From positions 1-41,803 of the IMG/VR virus record IMGVR_UViG_3300041809_000716: 41,803 nucleotides of DNA, one strand, 5' to 3'. The notes beneath the pieces are model-generated. The model was not told the origin of the DNA and did no database searches. It saw only the letters and a list, made by a program, of their open reading frames with translations. The first letter of the stretch is position 1. Each line of letters opens with the position of its first letter. The translations under genes and the position numbers were made by a program. The DNA comes from a virus. This document shows, one piece after another, positions 7,401 to 15,472 of this stretch.

Positions 7401-9611
7401 CTGCCGCCAGCGACCCTCCCGGCCCCATTCCGATCCGCGGGCCTTCACGGCATCGAGGAAATTGACCAACTGATCGGACAGTTCCTTGGCCTGCTTCTCG
7501 GCCTCCTGGCGCAACTCTGGCGTCTGGTCCTGGTCGTGGGCGATGTCGATTGCCTCGTTGAGCGCGTTCTCCATCCCGACCTTGTGACGGAGAAGCAGCG
7601 CCGATTGGTCGTCCGACAGCCCGATGTTCGGGTCTTTGAGCAGGCGTGCGGCCAGCCGTGCCCCGGCCTCTGGGTCTTTGGCCAGCACCTTGCCGGCACG
7701 TTCCCAGCGCGGAAGCATGGCGCGTTTCTCGGTCGGTGTCGCGTCGGCCAAATCGTAGCCCGCGCGCTCCATCTCGGCGGTAGCATTCTTGAGCGAGGTC
7801 TCGGAGCCGGGCTTGAAGGGCTCGACAGTGGCCGGTGCAGCGGGTTCGGCAGGCGAAGGAACTTGCTCACCACGCCTCGCTCCAAGTTCATCCATGTGCG
7901 CTTTGAATCGAACGGTCTCTTGCCTGATTGCAGAGGCGACATCCTGGCCCTTTTGGGCCGCCATCACGGCTTCACGGTCCACTAGTTCCACAAGGATCGC
8001 CTGCGTGCCAGGATCTTCGCTTGCGAAGTTAGGCCACCGTTCTGTCACGAGAGCCGTGAACAGCTTTTTTCCAAGCGCCTGTTTGGCGAACTTAACGGCT
8101 TCGATGGTCGGGATGTAATCCGCATCTTCCGTCTCTGCGTCAGGATTGCCCTTGGGTGGAGGCATGTTCACCTCTTCGGCGTGCAGCTCCTTTGGAGGGT
8201 TATCGGCGAAATCCAACTTCAACTGCCCTGCATCTTGGGCGATGGTCGATGCCTCCTCGCGGTCTACGAATCGGCCGGTGGACGTGACGAATCCCTCCTG
8301 CGATCCCTGCGGCACGGTTTCCCCTTCCGCCACGATGTCGGGATGAGTCGGACCCTCGAATATCCGCTGGTCTGGTGTCTTGATGGCGGCGGCGGCGATC
8401 TTTTCCTGCGGCGCTGGCTCCATTGGGCCAACGAACTTCATCGGTTGCCCGGCCACCTGTTCCTCCGGCGGTGCTGGCCGGACCTCGTGCTCGGCGAGCC
8501 TGTCCATCGTGTCGGCCACTTCCTCAAGGTGTTCGGTCTCGGCTGGCGTGTCGCCCGCCATGGCTGCTTGTCGCAACGACTCGGCCGCCTGGGATGGTGT
8601 CTTGCCTTTGATCTCGTCAAGGAGTGGGGGCACCTTCGAGGCTGGCATGAGTTCCAGCGCGGTCCCGAAGGCCCCAATGACTGAGGCTGTCCCGTTCGCA
8701 ACCGGAGCGGCGACGGCGGTGATCTTGTCCTGCAACGTAGAATTGGGATCGGCGAAGACCGGCTTGATCTTCTCCGCGCTTTCCACCGTCTGCCAGCCCA
8801 TCATCGCAGCAAAGAGGCCGCTGATCGTCGCCAGTCCCTTTGCGGCCAGCGGATACGCCTCTGCCGCGGCCTTGAGTTCGCCGGCCACTCCGAGCGTGCC
8901 CACTCCGAGCGGCGTTTCGATTCCTTCGGCCAGCGGTTTCAGGGCATTGTAGACACCCCCGATGACCGCCGGATTCTCGGGGCCAAGAAAAGGGATGTTC
9001 GGCAGCTCGGGGGCCTTTGGGAGTTCGACGTATGGCTTGTTGATCGACTGCCAGAAATTGCTCCGGGTGGCATGGTAGTACGTCGTCGTGGCATCGCCCA
9101 TCAGACTTTCCTTCCACGTCCAAGGTTGGATCTGACCGGCGTCCTGCTGTTCGTCCTGTAACCGCTTTGCGATGGCGCCGTGGAGTTCGGAGTCGCTTTT
9201 CACCGGCGTTTGCATCCCGAGCTTTTCCGTGGAGAGCGTTTCCCGAACGGCGGGCCAGTTGTGGGCGATGTAGTCGGGCGACATGCCCGGAAGCTGTGTT
9301 CCCGCCCACGCCTGATTGATCGCTGTGTAACGGGCCTCCTTGGGGTTCGGCGAAATCTTCTGAAGCGCCTGCAGGGCCGACTCCTGATCGGGCTGCAGCT
9401 GGTCCTTCGTGTAGACCGTCGCCCAGTCGGTGCCGCGCACAATCGGGCTTATCTGGGCCTGCGGCGGGGCGGCGGTGCTGACCGCATCCCATTGGCTCCG
9501 CTGGGGCGCAGCAGGCGGGGCCGCGCTCGAAACCGCATCCCATGCGCTCGCCGGTTGGGTCAGGTCCGAAGCCGTGACGGTCGGCTCAAGCGTTGTGGCG
9601 GGATCGGTCAT
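4404..9611 (-). CDS. Giant internal virion (ejection) protein, T7 gp16-position
   Basis: 1735 residues, the largest gene in the window. It is last in the gp14-gp15-gp16-like series and immediately before the late fibre region, as T7 gp16 is. The N-terminus is Ala/Pro/Thr-rich with two near-identical repeats, Trp-Asp-Ala-Val-Ser-(Ser/Thr)-Ala-Ala-Pro-Pro at residues 24-33 and 41-50. The body is mostly helical and highly charged, with long Glu/Lys/Gln coiled-coil stretches (about 1040-1200). Hydrophobic Ala/Gly-rich patches lie near 230-320 and towards the C-terminus. I do not see the N-terminal lytic transglycosylase found in T7 gp16. The start overlaps the previous stop by one base. Expected role: packed in the capsid and ejected to form a channel for DNA entry. 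That role rests on size, order and composition. Confidence 0.7.
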   Translation of the reverse strand: MTDPATTLEPTVTASDLTQPASAWDAVSSAAPPAAPQRSQWDAVSTAAPPQAQISPIVRGTDWATVYTKDQLQPDQESALQALQKISPNPKEARYTAINQAWAGTQLPGMSPDYIAHNWPAVRETLSTEKLGMQTPVKSDSELHGAIAKRLQDEQQDAGQIQPWTWKESLMGDATTTYYHATRSNFWQSINKPYVELPKAPELPNIPFLGPENPAVIGGVYNALKPLAEGIETPLGVGTLGVAGELKAAAEAYPLAAKGLATISGLFAAMMGWQTVESAEKIKPVFADPNSTLQDKITAVAAPVANGTASVIGAFGTALELMPASKVPPLLDEIKGKTPSQAAESLRQAAMAGDTPAETEHLEEVADTMDRLAEHEVRPAPPEEQVAGQPMKFVGPMEPAPQEKIAAAAIKTPDQRIFEGPTHPDIVAEGETVPQGSQEGFVTSTGRFVDREEASTIAQDAGQLKLDFADNPPKELHAEEVNMPPPKGNPDAETEDADYIPTIEAVKFAKQALGKKLFTALVTERWPNFASEDPGTQAILVELVDREAVMAAQKGQDVASAIRQETVRFKAHMDELGARRGEQVPSPAEPAAPATVEPFKPGSETSLKNATAEMERAGYDLADATPTEKRAMLPRWERAGKVLAKDPEAGARLAARLLKDPNIGLSDDQSALLLRHKVGMENALNEAIDIAHDQDQTPELRQEAEKQAKELSDQLVNFLDAVKARGSEWGREGRWRQAMAKENFDFATQETLLRAAKGNKELTPPERQMLLDTISRLKAKQAEMAAHEPILTPTEAVDRAVAQMSRPPTTPRRFRTATAIGNRLHAQAEASRAALAGRVFTIGPDVLYHLSVIGADHIYSTGLDFAKWSAEMIADIGEKIRPHLQDVWAASRKRFNSENRKSLIESLGKRLDKDNNADVGGVANELARGFIEDGIRNRDQIVDKVQAELKKALPGITRRDTMDAISGYGKYRQLTHNEIEDALRDVRGQLQQVAKLEDMESGQAPAKTGAERRTPTDEERRLIQQVEERKKAAGYDVTDPAKQLKSSLQAAETRLEHEIADVEKQLADQAPFEPTKIPAPTNARIEELKGQLSDLKKQRQYMRESLQPPERTTPEESALASVKSSLKRQIADLEKQIDTRTKIVKEKRGIKYDSEAEGLRDRRDVLKQQYEEIFGKPGLTDEQRLNMWKARAFARAEEYQRRIAESDFAPAPKREPVKLDPAGIKIQQQLERIKQEFGERRAEAEEQALPRYRKILNQVAGTARAAALSGYHTLVKLATFSLGQLMSKPFTEAVGAVIRRMPGFRDVAAKADLEAGAEAKSLAAYYKGFFTDGAADALETLKSGKSGLKAELATRKENIRPVHWYDYFGLSHAAEKSLELRGDFEMRMVKGEDNLKAIGEKAADQETHYEADVAKAIQNGQDVTDPLVQGALRKRAYDYANRSILQENNMVADWINSLTARLEQANPETGEASWAKATLSAFLKTFVTKGIVKTPMNFVWQTAFERSPIGLTAGLVENIRANVKGVEKLTNDQANTIHRLLKVGAVGTAMYVWGAIDATKKPKDRIFGGYYQPGDKRDPNDVGFSRMRIAGWETPTWVHFLFLEPAQMGNTMMRVATSKLNKKSSKTKGVVEGAVASVLAAASAAPVVNPITNIAEDVERHQAEKVLWDEVAGLIPMLSANIATDLDQKSRSPKTFAEDLEEKIPGLRQNVPETKAQKKKDAALPSRDINTTFGQ

Positions 9612-11290
9612 CAGTTGGCGTAACGGAGTTGGCCGGATGGATCAATGAACGGTGCTCCGGCAGGAAGTTTCTTTACCTCGTCGGGACTCGTCAGCCGCAC
9701 GGGTGCGCGTTTTGACAGGGTGGCCTTCACGGCGTCCATTACGAACGGCCGCTCTAGTTCCTGACGGTGGGCGTTGGCCTGGTCGAAGGTCGCCTTTTCT
9801 CCCTCGGGGCTTTGGAACCACTCGTGCATCTGATTTTGGATTTTGGCCGCGTGGATGTTCGCCGCCGAAATCACGTCATCCTTCTTCATGCCCGGGAACG
9901 GCCAGGGTTCATCCCCTCCGTCCTCCTTCATTTTGTCCAGCGCATCGAGTCCGCCTTCGATGGGTTTGTAGCTCGTGGTCGCCGGTGCCGTCTCGGTGGT
10001 CTTGCGGAATCCGATGAGGCCGTGTTTTTCCGTCTGGGCCGCCACGTCCTCGGGTTGAACCGGCACCATCGCACCCTGTGTGCGAAGATCCTTGTTCATC
10101 AGCTCGATCATCTGACGCTCGACCGGACGTTCCGCGGTCGTCCCGTTCTTCTTCACCGACGCCAATTGCCTATTGATGTCCGTGATCGCCTCCTGGCGGT
10201 GCGCCGGGTCGGTCAGCCCTCCTGCATCGGCCATCAGTTCGTGGGCGTAGTCGTCGGCGTTGGTCTGCCAGGAAACCGGGTCGTGGATTTTCGCCGAAAG
10301 AACATGATAGTTGTCGGTGTCCTCCCGGGCCAACCGGGTCTGCTCCTCCTTGGTCTTCGCCGCCGCCTGCCGGTTCTGGCGGTTGATGATCGATTGGCCA
10401 TCGGTCGGGGCGATGGTGCCTTTCTTGACCGCATCTCGGATGTCCTGCTCGGGGACGATGCCGGTCGTTGGGTCGGAGCCGTTGAGGAGCAAGTTTTGCA
10501 GGTTGGTCTTCTGCCAGGCGTTGGTCTGGGTGCGGGCCGTGTTCTGCAATTGCTCAAGTTCCTTGGCGGAAAACACCTTGCTCGGAACGATGTCATTTCC
10601 CTGCTGGTCCTTGACCGGCAACGCGGCGCCGGATTTCAGAAGGTCGCCCGTCCCCTTGGGATTTACCCGAAGGCCATTCTGGATCGCTGTCATGGCTACA
10701 GTCCGGGGGATGTCGCGCTCCCACTGATCCATCGTCACAGGGTCCAACTTGGCCGAGCGTCCGAGGTTGACCACCGCCTGCATGTGATCGGCCGCGCCAT
10801 CCAATCCAGCTTCCTGATAGTCCTTATAAAGCGTTCCCTCGGTGCGCTTCGTTGATTGGATTCTAGCCATCGTCACTGCTTGAATCCCTAGATTCTGGGT
10901 CCAGGAGCCAAGCGCGATGTCCACTTGGTTCTTCATGCCAGGAGGCACGCCGTCCTTTCCAGAGTAAACGTCATCTTTCACCTTGCTGGCCATCTCCTGG
11001 GCGCGCTGGAACCACTCGTCCTCGTTGGCATCGCCCTTGGTGCTTTCGATAAATGCCTGCTGAGCCGCTCGCATTTTCAGGTCGATGTCCGCTGCGATCC
11101 GCGCTCCCTTCTGGCGTTCGAGGTCAGCCTGTAGTGTGCCGGCAACGTCACCGACTTGGTCGATCGCATTGGCCAGGGCTTGAGCACCACGAACCCGAGG
11201 ACCGATCAGCGCGCCGGGGTCCAGGCGAACGGATTTGTCCGGCGTCTGGATTTCCACTTCACTGCCCGGGACTGTGGGAATCTGTGCCAT
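9611..11290 (-). CDS. Internal virion protein, T7 gp15-position
   Basis: 559 residues, mainly helical, rich in Gln, Ala, Lys and Asp, with no membrane segment or signal peptide. The start ATG shares one base with the stop of the 190-residue gene before it, and its stop shares one base with the start of the giant protein after it. The C-terminal segment (about 530-559), Thr-Ser-Pro-Asp-Glu-Val-x-x-Leu-Pro-x-Gly then Phe-x-Asp-Pro-x-Gly, is a short motif I associate with the ends of phage internal virion proteins. Size (T7 gp15 is 747 residues) and place in the order support an ejection protein. No enzymatic motif was seen. Confidence 0.7.
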   Translation of the reverse strand: MAQIPTVPGSEVEIQTPDKSVRLDPGALIGPRVRGAQALANAIDQVGDVAGTLQADLERQKGARIAADIDLKMRAAQQAFIESTKGDANEDEWFQRAQEMASKVKDDVYSGKDGVPPGMKNQVDIALGSWTQNLGIQAVTMARIQSTKRTEGTLYKDYQEAGLDGAADHMQAVVNLGRSAKLDPVTMDQWERDIPRTVAMTAIQNGLRVNPKGTGDLLKSGAALPVKDQQGNDIVPSKVFSAKELEQLQNTARTQTNAWQKTNLQNLLLNGSDPTTGIVPEQDIRDAVKKGTIAPTDGQSIINRQNRQAAAKTKEEQTRLAREDTDNYHVLSAKIHDPVSWQTNADDYAHELMADAGGLTDPAHRQEAITDINRQLASVKKNGTTAERPVERQMIELMNKDLRTQGAMVPVQPEDVAAQTEKHGLIGFRKTTETAPATTSYKPIEGGLDALDKMKEDGGDEPWPFPGMKKDDVISAANIHAAKIQNQMHEWFQSPEGEKATFDQANAHRQELERPFVMDAVKATLSKRAPVRLTSPDEVKKLPAGAPFIDPSGQLRYAN

Positions 11291-11862
11291 CAGAATAGTT
11301 GGTTGCTCAGGTTATTGGTCGATGGGCTGACACCGCCGGCATTCGGGGAACTGCTGCCGAACAGTCCCTGCTGGTTGTAGGAGTAGAGCTGCCCTGCCAC
11401 CTTGCTTGCGCCGCTGAGAACCGCGGCCTGGCCTTCGAGGTCGTACTGATCGGCTTGGGCTGCCCCTTCGGCGATACCGGCTTGGGCCTCGGATGCCAGC
11501 GTCTCCTCCTTGGCCTGGGAATCCTGCCAGGCTTGCTGCTCCTTCATGGCAAATTGTCCTGCGGTAGCCGCCCGCACGGCCAGCGCCGAGCCAGTGTTAC
11601 CAACCACTCCTGATGATACGAAAGCGGTCTGCTGGCGCGACATGTAGGTTGCCGCGTCGCTGCGCATGTTGTCGATATTCTGCTGCGTGTCCTCGTCGAT
11701 CTGGGCCGAATCGGCGGCATCGACGTTCGCGTTGTACTGCGCGATCTGAGTAGATGTGGACGCTGCTGCTGAGTCGGCCTTCTTGGCATCTTCGGTTGAT
11801 ACCACCGTCGCGGCCGTGGAAGCTGCGGCTAGGATGTATGGAATTGCGGGTACTATGGGCAT
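11290..11862 (-). CDS. Internal virion protein, T7 gp14-position
   Basis: 190 residues. It opens with a hydrophobic Ala/Ile-rich segment (about 3-22), followed by a long Ala/Gln/Ser-rich helical region with Gly-Val-Val-Gly-Asn-Thr-Gly-Ser-Ala-Leu near the centre, a phrase typical of gp14-type internal core proteins of T7-like phages. T7 gp14 is 196 residues. The gene overlaps the end of the GNAT-like gene by 10 bases and touches the next ejection gene by one base. The expected role is part of the ejected pore, reaching the outer membrane. Assignment rests on length, hydrophobic N-terminus, composition and order. Confidence 0.75.
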   Translation of the reverse strand: MPIVPAIPYILAAASTAATVVSTEDAKKADSAAASTSTQIAQYNANVDAADSAQIDEDTQQNIDNMRSDAATYMSRQQTAFVSSGVVGNTGSALAVRAATAGQFAMKEQQAWQDSQAKEETLASEAQAGIAEGAAQADQYDLEGQAAVLSGASKVAGQLYSYNQQGLFGSSSPNAGGVSPSTNNLSNQLF

Positions 11863-12308
11863 GTGACAACCCCACTCTCCGGCGGGTGGTAGTTTTCGAC
11901 GCCGACCAAAGGCTTTGCGTAAAGGCGGTGCCCGCAGTCTTCGGCAGAAGTCACGTACCCCATCTTCGACATGATGCGCTCCTCGCTACCCTTCGGCTTC
12001 ACGAAGGAAAGGACCGCGATGCACCCCTCGGCCTTGGCGACCGCCTCGAGATGCTCGTACAGCCCCTTCACGGCCATCAGGAGGTCACGGGAAAACGCGC
12101 ACTTCGGGTTCGTGGTCGTCCACTCGATGACGCCGATCTTGCCCGGGTCCATGTAGAGGAAGCTCGCGGCGATTTCCACGCCAGAAGCCTCGGCCATCCA
12201 CCCGCGCGGCAGTATCATCTTCGGGACGGCCAGAACATGGTGGTCCCTCCACCACGAGCAAAGCGTCTCGTAGTCCTCTTGAATAATAATGGGGCGAAAG
12301 TGTATCAT
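11853..12308 (-). CDS. GNAT-like acetyltransferase-fold protein, T7 gp13-position
   Basis: 151 residues beginning at an ATG that overlaps the nozzle stop (ATGA). The sequence follows the GNAT pattern: an N-terminal strand (Met-Ile-His-Phe-Arg-Pro-Ile), a helix with a Trp-Trp pair, a strand carrying a small-molecule-facing segment, a long helix (about 75-92) and a C-terminal Lys-Met-Gly-Tyr resembling the C-terminal GNAT motif. It lacks a clear Arg/Gln-x-x-Gly-x-Gly/Ala acetyl-CoA loop, so it may be inactive. T7 gp13 holds this position and GNAT-like annotations are common there. Its role in virion assembly or in modification of a virion or host protein is open. Confidence 0.65.
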   Translation of the reverse strand: MIHFRPIIIQEDYETLCSWWRDHHVLAVPKMILPRGWMAEASGVEIAASFLYMDPGKIGVIEWTTTNPKCAFSRDLLMAVKGLYEHLEAVAKAEGCIAVLSFVKPKGSEERIMSKMGYVTSAEDCGHRLYAKPLVGVENYHPPESGVVTCP

Positions 12309-15300
12309 GGGGTCGATGCGATGTCGTAGTCCACAGCCACGCCGCGGACGGTGAGTGGCAGCGGTCCCGATGTCGAAATTATAACCGGGATTGTCAGCCC
12401 GTAGTCCCCCGGGAAATCCGTGATTCGTTTATTGCCGGTGAAGAGCGGCGTCTCGGCCAACGGATCCGAGGTCTTTCGGAAGACGACTTCATGCTTCCGC
12501 GCCGACCCATCCGTCACCGTACAGGCGAGAGTATTCAATAGGCTCAAAGTCAGTCGGCAGACCTTCTTGATGAGACCCTGGGTGACTCCAGTGTGGACAT
12601 CCACGTCCAAGTTCATTGGCTGCACGGTGCTGGTGAACGGCAGGCCGATCTGGGCCACCTGCTCGACCTCGCTGTTCGGCGTGAAGTTCGGCACCACGAT
12701 ATCCCCGCCAGCCGTTCCGGTTCCTGTCCCTGGTCCTGTGGCTACGAAGAGCAAGCCCACGGTATTTGAGACGGCGCCGATGGCCGTGAAGTCGGTAGTT
12801 CCAATGGTCAGGATCTGGTAGACGTTCCCGGTCACGAAAGTTCCAGCCTGCTGGGACACGGGAAATAACCCGTAATCCTGAGCGTTGATGCACACGGCGA
12901 CCGTGCGGCCAGTGAGGTAGGCAAAACCCGGAAAGACATTGCTCGTTGGGCTAACGAAGGTCAGGCCGCAGTCCACATAGTAGGCTTGATCCTTGTCCGG
13001 CCCATAACCCGGAGTCTGTCCTGGCTGTGGTATAATGGACTGCCAGTTGATGGGGTTCATGCGCTCCATGAAGCGTGTGGAGACACCGTTGATCGTGCGG
13101 TTTACGACGCACCAGACCTCATCGTCATTCGTGCCAGTCCCTGGGATCGAACAAACCGACTCAAAACCTGCGTCCGTGACGGTATTCTGCCCTGGCTCCC
13201 AATTGTTCGTATCGTTTGCCGGATCGACGGTGCTGCCCGAGATGTTATTGATGCACTCGTACACGTTTTGATTGAGCAGCGACGTGGCGAACTGCCCCAC
13301 GGTGTAGCTCGCGCCGCTCATCCACGGCTGCGTTACCAGGGGGCTATTCAGGCCGGTGTAGTGGCGGTGCCAGCCGAAGATTTCCTGGTCCAACTCGTAG
13401 GTCATCCCGACCATCTCGCCATTGAGCGTCGTGGCCCAGACAAAGCCGTTTTTCTGCCCCTGCTCCTGGTAGGCCAGTTGAATCGCCCCGCCGTTTAGAA
13501 CTTCGTCGGAAAGCGCGGTCAAATCCTGGCTCATGTACTTGTTGGTCACCACCGAGTAGAGCATCTGCCTTAGAGACACGGCCTGACGCTGGGCGAATAC
13601 CAGGGCATCCCCGACGACTTTGGCGGGAACATTCGGATTGCTCCCCCACTTGGATTGGCGCTGGGCATTGATATTCTGGGGGGTGATGGCCTGCGAGCCA
13701 TCGCCGGCCGAGACGACCCACTCGGCAGTCGAGAGCCCGAGGAAGAGAGCGTCCTGGCTCTGCATCCAGAGGATCGCCCCATCCCCAACGGCATCGAGAT
13801 CAAAGGCCATCCCATCGGTCGCCAGCGTCTGGTCGCCAAGATCCCAGTTTTGGATGTCGTCCGTCTGGGTGCCCCAGATCCGCTGCGGCTCGAAGGCCGT
13901 GAAGCCGCACCACACCCTCTGCTGAAACGCTGTGGTGCACGCAGGATAGCCGCGCACGGCCGACCACGCGCCCTCGGACCAGTAGACCGTGGGCCATCCA
14001 TCTGCCAGCCAGTCTGTCGGATCGCTCGGGGGAGGAGTGCTTCCGGAGGTGTCGTTGATGCAGATGTAGTTCACCCCGTTGTAGCCAACCCGGTCCCCGC
14101 CCAAGTAGCCGTTGCCGCTTATCCACTCGTCGGCCACCGTCAGTGGCGTGATCACGGTGGCAACCGCATGGTAGGCGTCGGTCACCGCCGTTATTTGGAC
14201 AATGCCGTAGAGGAAGGCGTCGACGCACTCAAAGACGATGCGTGGGTTCGTCGGACCAGGGGTGATAGGAACCGCGACATTCGTCACCACTATCTGGTAA
14301 AGCTGCGGCTGATCTGCTGTTCCGGCTATATCCACATTGCGGTCATTCCTGCCCGTCACGGTGCTCACCGACTGCCAAGTGTTACCTCCATCGTCTGAAC
14401 TCTGGATTTCGATGTCGGCCGACCAGACGCCGTAGGTATGCACTTCCCAGGTTCCAAAGGCAGTGATTGTGCTCGATGTGCCCGCAGAGAAGCCACTGGC
14501 TGCCGTACCATCATATTCAACGTAGGCCGAGTCCCGAAGGTAGGAGAGTTCCCAGTAGGCTCCCACATGGCCAGAAAGGAAGATCGGTGTCTCGGTCCAG
14601 TCTCCGTCAGCCAGATCCACCGCAAAAATGTTTGATGTGTGTGGGACGTTGCACTCGTAGATATTACCACCCTCGAGCACCGAATCCCCGACATCGTAGT
14701 AGGTATCCGTCACCCAGGCAGGAGCGGTGGCGGTGAGGTTGGTTGATCCCGATGCCGAGGATGCCGCGATGGTTGTGTCGGTCGCATTTTCATCCAAAAG
14801 AGGAGGGGTCAGGTCTTGGACAACGGCATAGACCCAGTCGGTGTCCGAGTAGCGAGTAAGGGAAGCTCTCGGGTAGTTCGGGTGGCTGATGTAGATGACG
14901 TCGTTTATGTCGCAGAACTGGAGTTGGAAAACGTCCGTGGCCGCGAGGCCACCTGCCCCGACCAAGGCCCCATAGGGGGTTTCTAACTCAAGCGGACTAT
15001 TCGTAGACCAATGAGCCGTGTCCAGATCAGGGGTGACAATGCTGTTGGGCAGCCCCACGAGGCATCGGTAGGAGACGCCCGAGTAATTCACGAAATCTCC
15101 CAGAGCGTAGGTGGACCCAGAGTTCCAAACGGGAGGAGCGAAGGTGGTTGGCGTAGGGTTTGGAACCTGAACCTGCGCTCCGTTGGAATAGAATCTCACG
15201 TAATTGTGCCCCCACTCCATGACGAACTTCGTGTTGGTCGAGAAGATGAACTCCTGCGAACGCGCGCAGTAGTCGCCAGCCCCGATGTATTTGGTCGGCG

Positions 15301-15469
15301 CAATCATTTGAAGCCCCAGCCTGCGTGTCGCCGGACCTGTCTTTAGCGCCAGCATGTTCCTTAGCTGGATGCAGGCCGCGCGGTACTTCTGCTGGTCGAC
15401 GCGAGCGGTGAGCGTGGGGGACCATTCCCCAGCGCTAAATGAAACAAGGGCTTCTGTGGATTTCGCCAC
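12305..15469 (-). CDS. Tail nozzle (tubular protein B, gp12-like) with four CBM5/12-like insertions
   Basis: 1054 residues, larger than T7 gp12 (794). The N-terminus has the nozzle signature: Phe-Ser-Ala-Gly-Glu-Trp-Ser-Pro (11-18), Arg-Val-Asp-x-x-Lys-Tyr, Asn-Met-Leu and Gly-Pro-Ala-Thr-Arg-Arg-Leu-Gly. Four segments share a Trp...Tyr-x-x-Gly-(Asp/Gln)-x-Val...Gly...Tyr-x-Cys...Trp pattern at residues 115-154, 252-291, 449-487 and 716-757, resembling CBM5/12 chitin-binding modules. Residues about 873-920 hold a Gly-Thr-Thr-Asp-Phe-Thr-Ala-Ile-Gly-Ala module that recurs in many phage tail proteins. It follows the adaptor gene by 3 bases and overlaps the GNAT gene by 4. It should form the hexameric tip of the tail tube; the inserted modules probably project outward. 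Nozzle identity is strong; the module family is by pattern. Confidence 0.85.
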   Translation of the reverse strand: MAKSTEALVSFSAGEWSPTLTARVDQQKYRAACIQLRNMLALKTGPATRRLGLQMIAPTKYIGAGDYCARSQEFIFSTNTKFVMEWGHNYVRFYSNGAQVQVPNPTPTTFAPPVWNSGSTYALGDFVNYSGVSYRCLVGLPNSIVTPDLDTAHWSTNSPLELETPYGALVGAGGLAATDVFQLQFCDINDVIYISHPNYPRASLTRYSDTDWVYAVVQDLTPPLLDENATDTTIAASSASGSTNLTATAPAWVTDTYYDVGDSVLEGGNIYECNVPHTSNIFAVDLADGDWTETPIFLSGHVGAYWELSYLRDSAYVEYDGTAASGFSAGTSSTITAFGTWEVHTYGVWSADIEIQSSDDGGNTWQSVSTVTGRNDRNVDIAGTADQPQLYQIVVTNVAVPITPGPTNPRIVFECVDAFLYGIVQITAVTDAYHAVATVITPLTVADEWISGNGYLGGDRVGYNGVNYICINDTSGSTPPPSDPTDWLADGWPTVYWSEGAWSAVRGYPACTTAFQQRVWCGFTAFEPQRIWGTQTDDIQNWDLGDQTLATDGMAFDLDAVGDGAILWMQSQDALFLGLSTAEWVVSAGDGSQAITPQNINAQRQSKWGSNPNVPAKVVGDALVFAQRQAVSLRQMLYSVVTNKYMSQDLTALSDEVLNGGAIQLAYQEQGQKNGFVWATTLNGEMVGMTYELDQEIFGWHRHYTGLNSPLVTQPWMSGASYTVGQFATSLLNQNVYECINNISGSTVDPANDTNNWEPGQNTVTDAGFESVCSIPGTGTNDDEVWCVVNRTINGVSTRFMERMNPINWQSIIPQPGQTPGYGPDKDQAYYVDCGLTFVSPTSNVFPGFAYLTGRTVAVCINAQDYGLFPVSQQAGTFVTGNVYQILTIGTTDFTAIGAVSNTVGLLFVATGPGTGTGTAGGDIVVPNFTPNSEVEQVAQIGLPFTSTVQPMNLDVDVHTGVTQGLIKKVCRLTLSLLNTLACTVTDGSARKHEVVFRKTSDPLAETPLFTGNKRITDFPGDYGLTIPVIISTSGPLPLTVRGVAVDYDIASTP

Positions 15470-15472
15470 GGC

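Noticed and set aside
6684-7985. Long open frame of 433 codons on the plus strand inside the giant ejection gene
   Set aside because: It runs antisense to a coherent 1735-residue gene, has the biased composition (Arg/Gly/Leu) of a GC-rich shadow frame and no domain pattern. Several similar plus-strand frames elsewhere were rejected for the same reason.
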